Source: Emcibacteraceae bacterium (GTDB taxonomy: Bacteria > Pseudomonadota > Alphaproteobacteria > Sphingomonadales > Emcibacteraceae). From it: 64,000 nucleotides of DNA. Where the stretch lies: positions 1 to 64,000 of the forward strand of contig JAJFIR010000042.1 of the NCBI GenBank assembly GCA_021774795.1. Reading direction: 5' to 3'. Positions 26,089 through 36,331 of the stretch are shown here, piece by piece (the stretch's first letter is position 1; each line of letters begins with the position of its first letter). Made by a program: the position numbers and the translations under genes. Below the pieces are notes generated by a model that saw only the letters and a program-made list of their open reading frames with translations, made no database searches and had not been told where the DNA came from.

Positions 26089-27693
26089 ATGATTAACGTT
26101 GGGAAATACGTCAGTAAAAATGGCGTAGAAAACCAAAATATTACTAGTGAAAAGAATATTTTTTGGAATTTTGGTGCGGAAGTACTTTATGAGCACACGA
26201 TAAAAGCGGGCCTTGGAATTATGGGCAAAGGCGGTGCACTCGTAGTCGAAACTGGGCAGCATACCGGCCGCAGTGCAAATGATAAATTCATAGTCGAAGA
26301 ACCTACTTCTAAAGATAATATCTGGTGGGGAAAAGTTAATAAACCAATTAGCGAAGAAAATTTTAACAAAATAGAAGCAAAAATTTTAAACTACTTAAAC
26401 AGGCATGATCTCTACGTTCAAGACCTTTATGGTGGGACTGACCCTGCCCATAGGATCTCAGTAAGGACCATTTCGCCGTCACCTTGGCACAGCCTTTTTA
26501 TTCGCAACCTTCTTGTTAGACCGGATAGTGCATATCTCACAAATTTTGCTCCAGATTTCACAATTTTGCATGCTCCTGAATTCAAAGTTAATCCTGCCAC
26601 TGACGGTACAAATTCCGAAACGGTTATTACTGTTAATATTGCTCGTAAATTAGTACTTATTGCAGGAACTTCCTATGCCGGCGAGATGAAAAAATCGGTA
26701 TTTTCTATTCTAAATTATCTACTTCCTGAAAAAGGTATTATGCCAATGCACTGTTCTGCAAATATTGGCAAGAATGGTGACACGGCTGTTTTCTTTGGCT
26801 TATCCGGTACTGGCAAAACAACACTTTCCGCAGATCCTGAGCGCCAATTGATCGGTGATGATGAACATGGGTGGTCAGATAATACTATTTTTAATTTTGA
26901 AGGCGGGTGCTACGCAAAAGTAATTCGTTTAAGCAAAGAAGCTGAACCAGAAATTTATGCAACCACACGTATGTTCGGTACTGTACTTGAAAATGTGGTG
27001 ATCGACCCCGATACACGGGAAATTGATCTTGACGATGGCTCACTTGCTGAAAATACCCGCGCCGCCTACCCCATCTCATCAATTCCTAATACAACAGAAG
27101 GAGCACCGGGCGGATATCCCGAGAATGTCATTATGTTAACCGCAGATGCGTTTGGCGTAATGCCGCCAATGGCACGTTTGACGCCAGAGCAGGCCATGTA
27201 TCATTTCCTATCAGGTTATACCGCCAAAGTGGCCGGCACAGAAAAAGGCCTCGGCAAAGAGCCGCAGGCCACTTTCTCAACTTGTTTCGGTGCACCATTT
27301 ATGCCAAGACACCCATCAGTTTACGGTAATTTACTACGTAAAAAAATCGCAGATGGTGATGTTACATGCTGGCTAGTGAATACAGGCTGGACCGGCGGCG
27401 TTTATGGTGTTGGTAACAGAATGCCTATTAAATATACGCGCGCCTTACTTCATGGGGCTTTAGACGGCACGTTAAATGGTGTTGAATTTCGAACTGATCC
27501 TAATTTCGGCTTCGAAGTGCCTATGAGCTGCCCTGGTGTCGATAGTGCCGTTCTTGACCCACGCGGCACATGGGAAGATGCGACTGCCTATGATGAGAAA
27601 GCAAAACATCTCGCCGGTTTATTTAAAGAAAACTTCGTTGAATTTGAAAAACATGTAGATGATGCTGTGAAAGCTGCTGGCCCTATTGTTTGA
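26089..27693 (+). CDS. pckA: Phosphoenolpyruvate carboxykinase (ATP)
   Basis: Converts oxaloacetate plus ATP to PEP, CO2 and ADP in gluconeogenesis; 534 residues, full length. The kinase-1a loop [13 protein letters not shown] and the kinase-2 region IGDDEHGW with [10 protein letters not shown] are intact, and NTGWTGG and [11 protein letters not shown] match the family. AAGGAAG precedes the ATG. It is divergent from chvI and may share its regulatory region. A bidirectional terminator follows. Confidence 0.97.
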   Translation: MINVGKYVSKNGVENQNITSEKNIFWNFGAEVLYEHTIKAGLGIMGKGGALVVETGQHTGRSANDKFIVEEPTSKDNIWWGKVNKPISEENFNKIEAKILNYLNRHDLYVQDLYGGTDPAHRISVRTISPSPWHSLFIRNLLVRPDSAYLTNFAPDFTILHAPEFKVNPATDGTNSETVITVNIARKLVLIAGTSYAGEMKKSVFSILNYLLPEKGIMPMHCSANIGKNGDTAVFFGLSGTGKTTLSADPERQLIGDDEHGWSDNTIFNFEGGCYAKVIRLSKEAEPEIYATTRMFGTVLENVVIDPDTREIDLDDGSLAENTRAAYPISSIPNTTEGAPGGYPENVIMLTADAFGVMPPMARLTPEQAMYHFLSGYTAKVAGTEKGLGKEPQATFSTCFGAPFMPRHPSVYGNLLRKKIADGDVTCWLVNTGWTGGVYGVGNRMPIKYTRALLHGALDGTLNGVEFRTDPNFGFEVPMSCPGVDSAVLDPRGTWEDATAYDEKAKHLAGLFKENFVEFEKHVDDAVKAAGPIV

Positions 27694-27718
27694 TTTTTAA
27701 TATGTCTTAATTTAAAAA

Positions 27719-27744
27719 CCCTATCATTCGGATAGGGCTTTTTT
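27719..27744. terminator. Bidirectional terminator between pckA and the GNAT gene
   Basis: CCCTATC pairs with GATAGGG around a 5-base loop, with AAAA on the left and TTTTTT on the right. It lies between converging genes. Confidence 0.85.
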
Positions 27745-28339
27745 ATAGATTCAATGAAAATAATGAGACGGTCCCGCGATACGGCATGGCCGGGTGATCA
27801 GGAACACCCAAACTTGAAATACGTTTAAAACCGACCTTTTCATAAAGACCAATGGCCAATTTATTTTCATCAAAAGCGAGTAGACATATTTTTTTATCAT
27901 TTCTATTTCTCGCTATTTCAATTGTGTCTTCCAGCATCAGACGGCCAAACTTCCGTCCTCTAAATTCTGGCATGACAGCAAGCGAATCCAAATAATATGA
28001 ACCAACTGTAGTTTGCGTAAGATTACTGAAGACCATAAATAAATCAGGTATTTTTTCTAAATCTTCAGCGGTCTTCTTTACGATTACAAATGACATAGCA
28101 ACTGCTGCTATTTTGCCACCACATGCAATAACTCTCATATTATTATATGAATAATTGCCGTCCTCGGCTGCGATAATGCGGCCACCATAGTCGAATGGAT
28201 TTTCACCTTCCTCAGCATCAAGTGTCCAGCCAACAATATCAATGCCATTGTTATTTGGCCCGGTGCCCGCGTGATTTATCAGAACTGCGAGTTCCCTTGC
28301 TTCTTCCTTATGGGCATCGCGCAAGATATAATCTACCAT
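27743..28339 (-). CDS. GNAT-family N-acetyltransferase
   Basis: Acetyl-CoA-dependent acetyltransferase of unknown substrate, 198 residues. The middle to C-terminal part shows the GNAT fold: LDSLAVMPEFRGRKFGRLML contains the acetyl-CoA pyrophosphate-binding RGRKFG loop, followed by LLAFDENKLAIGLYEKVGFKR. A TTG 12 bases upstream (28351) is possible, but the ATG at 28339 with GGAAAAAG upstream is preferred. It stands alone, convergent with pckA and divergent from the J-domain gene. Confidence 0.85.
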   Translation of the reverse strand: MVDYILRDAHKEEARELAVLINHAGTGPNNNGIDIVGWTLDAEEGENPFDYGGRIIAAEDGNYSYNNMRVIACGGKIAAVAMSFVIVKKTAEDLEKIPDLFMVFSNLTQTTVGSYYLDSLAVMPEFRGRKFGRLMLEDTIEIARNRNDKKICLLAFDENKLAIGLYEKVGFKRISSLGVPDHPAMPYRGTVSLFSLNL

Positions 28340-28415
28340 CACTTTTTCCAATTAAAGCTTGTTAAACATTCACAAAAACTGTTAGTTATGCTTTTTTTAA
28401 TATAAGGAAACAAGG

Positions 28416-28913
28416 ATGTCACGATCCAAATCATGGACATTTCCTAAATGGGGCGAATATACCAGCGAGAGAGACCCTGTCTCAGTGCGCCTTTGTGACT
28501 ATGACGGCTGTGCTAACCCTGGTGACTTTCCTGCACCCAAAAATCCTGATAGCAAAGAAAAATGGTATTTTTGCCAACCCCATGTTGCAGAATTTAATAA
28601 AAACTGGAACTATTTTGAAGGCTTAAGCAAGGAAGAAGCTTATAAACGCGCCCAGGAAGAAATGCGTAAAAGTCGGGGATATAAGGGTAGCAGTTCTTAT
28701 ATGGGCGGTGAACAAACTTACGGCAAAGAAGAGCGTCGAAATGATGCACTTGAAATACTTGATCTGGATGAGGATGCGACAGATAAGGATATCAAGTCCG
28801 CGTATAGACGGCTTGTAAAACTATATCACCCTGACACAAATATGGGTGACGCAGAATCAGCGATTAAATTCCAACAAGTAAAAACCGCCTATGAAGTATT
28901 AATTACAAAATAA
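28416..28913 (+). CDS. J-domain protein with N-terminal Cys/His motif
   Basis: 165 residues. The C-terminal 55 residues are a J domain (LDLDEDATDKDIKSAYRRL, then the HPD tripeptide needed to stimulate Hsp70). The N-terminal half has a C-x4-C-x20-C-x2-H pattern (CDYDGC ... CQPH) that could bind zinc, followed by NKNWNYFEGLS. There is no Gly/Phe linker or substrate domain, so it is not DnaJ itself. A paralogue with the same pattern is at 49449 beside cobS. Expected to be a specialised DnaK co-chaperone; client unknown. AAGGAAACAAGG precedes the ATG. Confidence 0.85.
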   Translation: MSRSKSWTFPKWGEYTSERDPVSVRLCDYDGCANPGDFPAPKNPDSKEKWYFCQPHVAEFNKNWNYFEGLSKEEAYKRAQEEMRKSRGYKGSSSYMGGEQTYGKEERRNDALEILDLDEDATDKDIKSAYRRLVKLYHPDTNMGDAESAIKFQQVKTAYEVLITK

Positions 28914-29037
28914 TCCTCATATAGAACGGCAACCTGCCGCAGCAAATAAAGCAAAGTTTGTCATAAGTTCAAAACAATATTATAGTCATACGCTGAAATT
29001 AGGGTCCAATAACTATATCTAAAAATTTGGGTGGATT

Positions 29038-31284
29038 ATGAATAAGATTTCGACACTATTTATACTGTTTCTTTTAGTGCCATGCTCAACTTTAGCACAA
29101 AATTCTGGCATGCTCACTGTTGACAGAATTTATACCGGCAAAGATTTTGAAGCCGACCGTCTTCCCTCAAGTAAATGGATTGATGGCGGTGAAGCTTATA
29201 CAACAATTGACGACAACGAAGACATAGAAGATGGTTACGACATAGTGAAAAATAACACCTTAACCGGTGAGCGCGATGTACTGGTTTCCGCTGACAAGCT
29301 TGTCCCGCAAGGCGAGGAAAAACCGTTGGAAATTAAAGATTACCAGTGGTCAGAAAATGGTAGATATGTGCTTATTTCCACTAATACACGCAAATTTAGA
29401 AGGCGTGAATCATTTGGTGATTATTGGTTACTAAACCTTGAAAATGATAAACTAAAACAAATAGGTACCAAGGCCCCTTCTCAAAGTTTAATGTATGCAA
29501 AATTTTCTCCTGATAGTAAGAAAATTGCTTATATGTACGAAAATAATATTTACGTCGAAACAATTAGAAATAACGAAGTTAAGCAACTCACCAGCGACGG
29601 TGACGAATATATCGTAAACGGGACCGGTGACTGGGTATATGAAGAGGAACTCGGACTTCGTGATGCATTTCTGTGGAGCCCTGATTCAAAACGTATCGCT
29701 TACTGGCAATCTGATACAGAGGGTGTCGGCACCTTTTACATGATGGATAACACCGCAGACATCTATTCCGAACCGGTTGCACTTCAATATCCGAAAGCCG
29801 GTACAACAAACTCTTCTGTACGGGTAGGCAGCGTCAAGGCCAGCGGTGGTCGCACGACATGGTTTAAGGTAGAAGGTGATCCCCGACAGCACTATATTGC
29901 GAGAATGCAATGGGCAGAAAGTTCGGATGAGGTAATCATACAACAATTAAACCGACTTCAAAATGTTAACCACGTAATGCTTGGCAATGCAAAAAACGGC
30001 AACGTGACAACAGTCCTCAAGGATAGCGATGAAGCATGGGTCGATGTTCGCACCGATGGCATGAGATGGGTGCAAGACGGTGAGTATTTCACTTGGTTAA
30101 GTGAAAAAGACGGGTGGCGCCACCTTTATTTGGTATCACGTGACGGTTCACAGGAAACACTTCTGACTAAAGGCAAATATGATGTAATCAATATCATCAA
30201 TGTGGATGAGGACGCAGGATGGGTGTATTATCTTGCCTCGCCCGAAGATGCTACGCAACAATATCTTTACCGGGTAACGTTGTTTGGTGAGCCAAAGATT
30301 GAAAAACTAACGCCAAATACGCAAATAGGCACCCATAGTTACAATATGGCCGCTGATTCAAATTTCGCATTTCATACTTATTCAAAATTTGGCACACCAC
30401 CGATAATAGACCTTGTATCCCTTCCCGCTCACAATTCTGAAAAAATCATGGTCGCAAATGAACCCCTTCATAAAGCGGCAAATGATCTTACCCGAGGTAA
30501 TGTCGAATTTTTTAGAACTGACGTCCCAAACGGTTCATCGCATGATAGTTGGATGATGTATCCTCCAGATTTTGATTCAAGCAAAAAATATCCGCTTCTT
30601 GTGTTTGTTTACGGATATCCGGGCGGCAGAACCGTGGTCGATAGCTGGGGTGGCAAGCGCTATCTTTGGCACACGATGCTCACGCAAAAAGGATATGTGG
30701 TTGCAAGTTTTAATACTCAAGGAGGCGCTTCACCACGTGGACGAGCATGGCGAAAGAATATATACAAGCAAGTTGGCCAGCTGTCCTCAAAAGTTCAATC
30801 ACAGGCCGTGCAAGAATTGCTGAAGAAACATTCATTTTTGGACGCCGAACGCGTTGGCGTCTGGGGTTGGAGCGGTGGTGGAGCATCCACTTTTGATGCG
30901 ATGACCCGTTATCCGGAAATTTATAAAACCGGCATCGCCGTTGCGGGAATAAGTGATCTGCGTCTTTACGACAGCGTATATCAAGAACGATATCTTGGGC
31001 TACCGGAGGGCGGCGAAGATGCATATTATAAAGGTTCCGCAATTAACTTTGCCCATCAGTTTAAAGGCAATATGTTGATTGTTCATGGTACGGGGGATGA
31101 TAATGTTCATTACCAGAACCTCGAATATATGACCAATAAATTAATAGAGCTTAACAAACCATTTCAAATGATGAGTTATCCTATGCGCGCGCATGGAATA
31201 AGTGAAGGTGATAATACGCAATTACATTTATTTTCGCTAATGACGGATTATTTAGAAGAGCATTTACCGGCGGGAGCAATGTAA
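29038..31284 (+). CDS. Dipeptidyl peptidase IV-type S9 peptidase, exported
   Basis: Serine exopeptidase releasing X-Pro or X-Ala dipeptides; 748 residues. A Sec signal peptide covers about residues 1-21 (cleavage near TLAQ), followed by a beta-propeller (about 40-490) and an alpha/beta-hydrolase domain. The catalytic Ser is S612 in GWSGGG, with Asp in GTGDDNVH and His in MRAHGI. The EELGLRDAFLWSPDS segment holds the Glu pair that binds the substrate N-terminus in DPP4. Probably periplasmic, for peptide scavenging. It stands alone with no clear terminator. Confidence 0.93.
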   Translation: MNKISTLFILFLLVPCSTLAQNSGMLTVDRIYTGKDFEADRLPSSKWIDGGEAYTTIDDNEDIEDGYDIVKNNTLTGERDVLVSADKLVPQGEEKPLEIKDYQWSENGRYVLISTNTRKFRRRESFGDYWLLNLENDKLKQIGTKAPSQSLMYAKFSPDSKKIAYMYENNIYVETIRNNEVKQLTSDGDEYIVNGTGDWVYEEELGLRDAFLWSPDSKRIAYWQSDTEGVGTFYMMDNTADIYSEPVALQYPKAGTTNSSVRVGSVKASGGRTTWFKVEGDPRQHYIARMQWAESSDEVIIQQLNRLQNVNHVMLGNAKNGNVTTVLKDSDEAWVDVRTDGMRWVQDGEYFTWLSEKDGWRHLYLVSRDGSQETLLTKGKYDVINIINVDEDAGWVYYLASPEDATQQYLYRVTLFGEPKIEKLTPNTQIGTHSYNMAADSNFAFHTYSKFGTPPIIDLVSLPAHNSEKIMVANEPLHKAANDLTRGNVEFFRTDVPNGSSHDSWMMYPPDFDSSKKYPLLVFVYGYPGGRTVVDSWGGKRYLWHTMLTQKGYVVASFNTQGGASPRGRAWRKNIYKQVGQLSSKVQSQAVQELLKKHSFLDAERVGVWGWSGGGASTFDAMTRYPEIYKTGIAVAGISDLRLYDSVYQERYLGLPEGGEDAYYKGSAINFAHQFKGNMLIVHGTGDDNVHYQNLEYMTNKLIELNKPFQMMSYPMRAHGISEGDNTQLHLFSLMTDYLEEHLPAGAM

Positions 31285-31327
31285 AGATCAGGACCATGTA
31301 TAAGTTTATTGGTACGACACTCTGTCA

Positions 31328-31837
31328 TCAATTATCCAACATCCGGTCAACAAGTGCTGCATAGTCAATGCGCCAATTTTCGAATGGCCTGCTAGCAAGG
31401 CTGGCATTATAAAATTTGCTTAATTCTGTTACTTCGGGGCCGACCCATTCGGGGATAGTTACATCTTCCTGCAATGACGTCAGTTCTACTTCCGCGACAA
31501 GCAACCCTTTATTTGCCCCTTCGAATATATCTAATTCCCAGACATGGCTACCGACAGTATAAAGTTCACGTTTTTTTACTATCGGATGATGATTAAGTGA
31601 TGAAAATAAAATCTTGGCTTCATCCTGTGTAACCTCATATTCAAGTTCATAACGTCCGTCGCCAATCTTAGCAGTTTTAATGCTTAGGATATGTTTTCCA
31701 TCCAATTCACGAATACGGACGCTATTACTGCCTTCACGGGCAATATATCCTTGACGGATGAATTGAATTTTATCGGGTTTTTGATCCGGCCTCATTAATA
31801 TCAAAAACTTACGTTCAATTTCTACGTTTGGAGCCAC
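31328..31837 (-). CDS. CYTH-domain protein
   Basis: 169 residues with the N-terminal EIERKF motif (ExExK) that defines CYTH phosphatases and class IV adenylate cyclases, then RIRELDGKHILSIK and ELEYEV, which line the triphosphate tunnel. Bacterial stand-alone members are mostly inorganic triphosphatases; cyclase activity cannot be excluded. The start is GTG, 3 bases after the class V aminotransferase stop, so the two are probably co-transcribed. Confidence 0.88.
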   Translation of the reverse strand: MAPNVEIERKFLILMRPDQKPDKIQFIRQGYIAREGSNSVRIRELDGKHILSIKTAKIGDGRYELEYEVTQDEAKILFSSLNHHPIVKKRELYTVGSHVWELDIFEGANKGLLVAEVELTSLQEDVTIPEWVGPEVTELSKFYNASLASRPFENWRIDYAALVDRMLDN

Positions 31838-31840
31838 TTT

Positions 31841-32974
31841 CTAAAGTTCACTTTCTAAAACATCGAACAGACGATCAACATCTGCTTTATCGTTATAAAT
31901 ATGCGGTGAAACTCTTATACTGTCACCCCGAACACTTACAAATACCTTTTTGGCAGCAAGCACCGGCGCAAGGCCCGTTGGCACACCGTTTTTAAAATTT
32001 ATTCCTATTAAATTTGGTGAGCGAAATTTATCGTCCGCTACATTCAACCCAATGAATTTAGCACGTTCAGCAATATAATCCGTTAGTGTTTTAAGATATT
32101 CGGCAATATTTTCTACACCCAATTCATTCAGTTTTCCAAGTGCAGACTTTGCAATTGGTATGTTGATAAAATTGCTTTTTTCGCCCATATCATAACGCCT
32201 TGCGCCTGCCTCATATTCATCTTTATAATCCACTAGGCGGGCAAAATCATGGGCGTCTTTTCGGGTAATCCAACTTTCTTCGATTGGCTTGCCACCATGA
32301 TGGCGCGCAGCCACATACATAAATCCAAGCGAATAAGGCCCAAGCAACCACTTATAAGTACCTGCAATCATAAAATCAGGGTCAACATCCTTTACGGAAA
32401 ACGGGTTTACACCAACGGATTGGGTAAGATCAAGAACGAGCGCGGCACCAACCTGCCGGACTTTTTTACCTATGGCAACTAAATCGATTGCTGTGCCGTT
32501 GGTCCAATGAGCCTGGCAGCATGCCACCAGTGCCGTTTTATCATCAATTGCATCTAAAAGTGCCGTTGTCCAATCAGCGTCTGCCGGCCAAGGCAACGTT
32601 ATGATGTTTGCCCTATTTTCTTCTGCTAGTTCCCTCCACGGGTAAACATTAGACGGAAATTGATCAGCTAAAACAATAATATTTTGCCCATTTTTGACTT
32701 TCAGGTTTTTAACGGCAATTGCGGTGCCGTATGATACGGAAGGAACGACGGCGATTTCAGAAGACTGGGCATCTATCAATTGTGCAAATAATGCGCAGGC
32801 TTCTTGGGGCGGAGTAAAAAAATCATCGATTGTTATATTCCAGGGACGTGTTTTTTGGTCCACTGCCCGCCGGCCTATAGCTGCGGTTTCTTTCATTATC
32901 GGCCCCATGTAAGCGGCATTCAAGTAAGTTATTTCGTCGGGTATGTCGAACAGATCTTTTTGACATTTTATCAT
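31841..32974 (-). CDS. Class V aminotransferase-fold PLP enzyme
   Basis: 377 residues, PLP-dependent, related to cysteine desulfurases and isopenicillin-N epimerase-like proteins. Seen are LNAAYMGP at the N-terminus, VPSVSYGTA (cofactor phosphate loop), LVLDLTQSVG (Asp over the pyridine ring) and the Schiff-base Lys in GTYKWLLGPYS. No SufS/IscS-type catalytic Cys loop is evident, so a desulfurase role is doubtful. No signal peptide, so it is cytoplasmic, unlike the Tat aminotransferases at 928-8151. It lies 12 bases after the frameshifted DUF3137-like gene in a minus-strand run. Substrate unknown. Confidence 0.87.
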   Translation of the reverse strand: MIKCQKDLFDIPDEITYLNAAYMGPIMKETAAIGRRAVDQKTRPWNITIDDFFTPPQEACALFAQLIDAQSSEIAVVPSVSYGTAIAVKNLKVKNGQNIIVLADQFPSNVYPWRELAEENRANIITLPWPADADWTTALLDAIDDKTALVACCQAHWTNGTAIDLVAIGKKVRQVGAALVLDLTQSVGVNPFSVKDVDPDFMIAGTYKWLLGPYSLGFMYVAARHHGGKPIEESWITRKDAHDFARLVDYKDEYEAGARRYDMGEKSNFINIPIAKSALGKLNELGVENIAEYLKTLTDYIAERAKFIGLNVADDKFRSPNLIGINFKNGVPTGLAPVLAAKKVFVSVRGDSIRVSPHIYNDKADVDRLFDVLESEL

Positions 32975-32986
32975 TTTTCTTCCTGC

Positions 32987-33912
32987 TTAAATTTTTGATA
33001 TACGTGTTAAGTTCAAATCTTCAACAATGTCGAATACGAATTTAAGGTCTTCGATAATAGTCGCAGACATTTTTTTACTGTGTAAAGGCATACCATCACC
33101 TTCGAAATCAACCCCTTTCGTCTCAATTATCATATACATTTTACCTTCAAAGAAAGCTATTTTTATTTGATTCGTCTCCCGTTTTGTTGAAAACCTGTAA
33201 ATATTCTCCATCATCGTAGGGGTTAATATATACTGGCTTCCACTTGGTCTGATGAGGTTACCCAAAATTTCTTTGAAAAATCACTTTCTTCAAGATTGAC
33301 CGTTTCGGTAGATGAACCTTCTGTTCGAAGAAATTTTACTTCTTTATTTACTATTGTTACTTCCCGAATTTTTTTTGGAAAATCGAAGCTAACCAATAAT
33401 CCTTCAAAAACATCCGTCTCGTACTCTCTAGTAATTGAATATTCAACTTGCATAAGCCGTGCTTCAAACATTGTAAATTCCACACCATCTATTTCGCCAG
33501 ACAGCCCATCTTCCAAATAAGATCTATTGAACCATGGAATAAGATTTAATCTGAAAAAGACATTAAGTTGCTGACTTTCTGGTGCAGCCAAAAAAGTAAA
33601 GCCTACCGCTTTGCTAAATTCCGACAAAATTATATTTTTTGCTTCTTTTCTCGTATTTGAAATTTCGTCCGGCCCGAATGACACAAGATATCCATATACT
33701 AATATTAGACCTGCCGAATAAACTACATTCTTGTAAGAAATAAGAAACAATGCGATAGCAATAAAAGAAACAATTACAAAACCTATTTTTCTATTTATTT
33801 TATGCTTTTCATTTTCCTGATTAAGAACTTCCAGATAGCCTATATGTTTTGAAAAATCGACTTGTCTGAATTTCGCTATTAATTCGTTTTTCGTCAAGCC
33901 CCTGCCCCCCAC
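32987..33912 (-). pseudogene. DUF3137-like membrane protein, broken by a one-base frameshift
   Basis: Second copy of the gene just upstream (33912-34835). The first part (33912 to 33223) gives 229 residues with two membrane segments and ends SSDQVEASIY-stop. The sequence then continues in another frame as YILTPTMMENIYRFS to 32987, matching the paralogue's VEARYLLTPSFMERML. Adding one base after GCCAG at about 33233-33236 restores VEA-R/S-YILTP and a 308-residue protein, close to the paralogue's 307. The site is in a TA repeat (AGTATATATTA), so slippage or a read error is plausible. The start is GTG or a nearby TTG. Function unknown. Confidence 0.8.
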
Positions 33913-34835
33913 TAAATTTTTGTTTCTTGCGTCAGATTTAGCTCAATTACCATGTCAAATATCATGGCGATATCGCTAATGTTTTGTGCAATAAGTGCTG
34001 GATCATTCAGCTTAAACGAGCCGCCTTCAAACGCGTTCCCGTTTCTTTTGATTGCCATATAAACTGAACCGTCCTTGAATGCCATCTGAAGCTGCTTGAC
34101 GCTCGGTAATCGTGAAAATTTTAGCATCCGTTCCATAAATGAAGGCGTGAGCAAGTATCTTGCTTCGACTTGATCTGTGGAGTGGACTTCAAACTGACTT
34201 TCAAATTCATGGTCTTCCAATTTAACGCGTTGCCCATTTTTCGCCCACCCAGAAAAGAAATTTCCTATAACTGTTCGGTCTTTTGCGATAATCGTCTGAC
34301 CTTCAAAATTCTTATGAAAATCAAATTGCACAAGAAAACCGTTAAATACTGTTCTCGTAGATTTTCGTCCTTTGCTATCGCGGTGAACAGCTAACAACTT
34401 AGCCTCTAATAATTCGAAATCCACGTCTTCAATTTTTCCCGTAACTTGATCTTCCAGCGTCTTTTCATCGTAGGGTGGAATAATGGACAGGTTTTTAAAT
34501 GGCTCAATTGCCAAATCCGTTGGGCGAAGCGTGTAATCAAACCCTATCCGAAAACAAAGCGCGGGCATTAATTGCTTTTTGGCTTCCTGTCGAATAGCTG
34601 CCATTCGGCGATAGAAGAAAATCGATATAAGAATCGCTGCAACACCAGCGAACTTAACAATTTCAGTCATCCCCTGACTAAGCATTAGGAAAAAAACAAT
34701 AGACCCCAAAACAAAAACAACCACAAGAAACAAATTAAAAGCGTCCTTGCGTTTCTGTTCGAGCTCATCAAGTTGAGTGCTAAAACTATTGCTGTCAAAC
34801 GTACGGAGTGCTTCACGCATTTCCATAATGTTCAT
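33912..34835 (-). CDS. DUF3137-like membrane protein
   Basis: 307 residues. Two adjacent hydrophobic segments (about 33-50 and 57-73) follow an N-terminal coiled-coil-like stretch; the remaining 220 residues look cytoplasmic. No catalytic motif is recognised. Proteins of this type are commonly encoded beside LemA, as here (lemA lies 11 bases upstream), which suggests a joint membrane-associated complex. The paralogue immediately downstream is frameshifted, so this may be the only working copy. The family name is from resemblance and context and is less sure than the gene itself. Confidence 0.75.
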   Translation of the reverse strand: MNIMEMREALRTFDSNSFSTQLDELEQKRKDAFNLFLVVVFVLGSIVFFLMLSQGMTEIVKFAGVAAILISIFFYRRMAAIRQEAKKQLMPALCFRIGFDYTLRPTDLAIEPFKNLSIIPPYDEKTLEDQVTGKIEDVDFELLEAKLLAVHRDSKGRKSTRTVFNGFLVQFDFHKNFEGQTIIAKDRTVIGNFFSGWAKNGQRVKLEDHEFESQFEVHSTDQVEARYLLTPSFMERMLKFSRLPSVKQLQMAFKDGSVYMAIKRNGNAFEGGSFKLNDPALIAQNISDIAMIFDMVIELNLTQETKI

Positions 34836-34846
34836 AATTTAATGCC

Positions 34847-35410
34847 TTAAATATATTGAGAAGCATCCACCGGTTTTTTTTCTGCCTCATCCATTTCAAA
34901 AAACGGCATCGCCTGAATACCAATCATATTGGCAATGGTGCTACTTGGGAAAATTTCAACCGCATTTTTGAGCTCGGTAACCGCAGAATTATAAAAACGG
35001 CGAGCCGCAGATATGTGTCCCTCTACTTCTTCGAATGTTTCCTGAGACCGAACCATGGTTTCCTGCGATTTAAGGTCAGGATAGTTTTCTGCAACAGCAA
35101 ATAGGTTCATCATTGCAGATTGAAGTTGCTTGTTGGCTTCAAGGTGTTGTGACACCTCTTCCGGGTTTCCTTTGTCATAATCGCTGGATGAAATGGATCT
35201 CATTTGCGTCACTTTTGAAAGTACTGCTTCTTCGTGATCCATAAATTTCTTGGCAATTGTCAGGATATTCGGAATTAGATCGTGACGTTTCTTTAGCTGC
35301 ACGTCAATTGACGATAGTGCCTCCAAGGCATTGTTTTTTTTCTTTATCAGGCCAGAGTAAATCATATAAATGAAAAATACGATCACACCCGTCACAATAA
35401 GAGCTACCAC
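34847..35410 (-). CDS. lemA: LemA-family protein
   Basis: 187 residues: an N-terminal transmembrane helix (VALIVTGVIVFFIYMIYS) followed by the LemA helical bundle with NNALEALSSIDVQLKKRHDLIPNIL, ENYPDLKS and ARRFYNSAVTELKN, the diagnostic segments. The biochemical role of LemA is unresolved. GTG start with AAAGGA upstream. It heads, or is second in, a minus-strand run with two DUF3137-like genes, a PLP enzyme and a CYTH protein. Confidence 0.93.
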   Translation of the reverse strand: MVALIVTGVIVFFIYMIYSGLIKKKNNALEALSSIDVQLKKRHDLIPNILTIAKKFMDHEEAVLSKVTQMRSISSSDYDKGNPEEVSQHLEANKQLQSAMMNLFAVAENYPDLKSQETMVRSQETFEEVEGHISAARRFYNSAVTELKNAVEIFPSSTIANMIGIQAMPFFEMDEAEKKPVDASQYI

Positions 35411-35433
35411 GACTAATTCCTTTCATCTAAGCA

Positions 35434-36201
35434 TTACTGAGGTATAAGTCCTTTTAGCTTGTTACCAACTTGATCAACAACTTTATCTTCTAATTCCTTG
35501 ACAACATTTCCGGCTGCATCTTTAGCACCACCAACAACATCGCCAAGCATTTGACTTTGAGCCACTTTGGTCACACTTCCACTTATCGCGCCAAAAATTT
35601 GCTTCATAACATCAGAAGCAATCGCCCCATTTTCTTCTTTTCCGATGTCAGTCAAATGAAGATCTGGAAGCGGAAAACCAAGCCCCCTTCCACCGAGTAA
35701 ATCACTCGCTACCTTTACATTAGTTCCATTTACATAAACATGATCGACAATGAACTTCTTTTCGCTTTCATCTTCGCTAAGTTCAATACCCAAATCACTG
35801 ATATATTTATCAATATTTTCCTGAATTTTGCCAACATTATTGCCGTTTGATCCAATTTCATAAATCATATCGGCACTCTCTAGACGAATTTCATCAATCT
35901 TAATAACGTCAGACGTAAGGTTATCTATACCAACGTCCATCTTTACCAGCAATTGTTCCATCTTAAATAAATGGTCTGATTTAAAACCCTCAGGGTTACC
36001 GATAACCAATCCGTTAAGAGAGGCCACGCCTGCGGTAGGGTCAAGAACTACATTGGCCAATTGCACATCCGCACCAATAACAGGGGGTACATACTCAACC
36101 ACACCATCTTTAACGAGGCCACCTGCATTCGATGACAAATAATATAAACCGCCCGCACCTGCCACAACGATGATAACAATAGCAATCAAAAGTTTTTTCA
36201 T
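35434..36201 (-). CDS. Membrane-anchored AsmA-like protein
   Basis: 255 residues from the ATG at 36201 (AGGAAA upstream); an in-frame ATG at 36219 has no ribosome-binding site. An N-terminal anchor (LLIAIVIIVVAGAGGLYYL) precedes a periplasmic beta-rich region whose alternating pattern (VKMDVGIDNLTSDVIKIDEI, ADMIYEIGSNGNNVGKI) resembles AsmA/DUF748 repeats. The C-terminus is helical and charged. It lies 23 bases upstream of lemA, probably in the same operon. AsmA-like proteins take part in envelope lipid traffic; that role here is only inferred. Confidence 0.65.
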   Translation of the reverse strand: MKKLLIAIVIIVVAGAGGLYYLSSNAGGLVKDGVVEYVPPVIGADVQLANVVLDPTAGVASLNGLVIGNPEGFKSDHLFKMEQLLVKMDVGIDNLTSDVIKIDEIRLESADMIYEIGSNGNNVGKIQENIDKYISDLGIELSEDESEKKFIVDHVYVNGTNVKVASDLLGGRGLGFPLPDLHLTDIGKEENGAIASDVMKQIFGAISGSVTKVAQSQMLGDVVGGAKDAAGNVVKELEDKVVDQVGNKLKGLIPQ

Positions 36202-36331
36202 TTTATATTTCCTATTCATATTTCAGTTTAGTTTCTCTGATTAATTAGCCAATTGCAACCATTAATGACTTGACCTTTGCAAACTTAACCACAACAATCT
36301 GTTATATAATGAACAAAAAAGGGGCACAATT

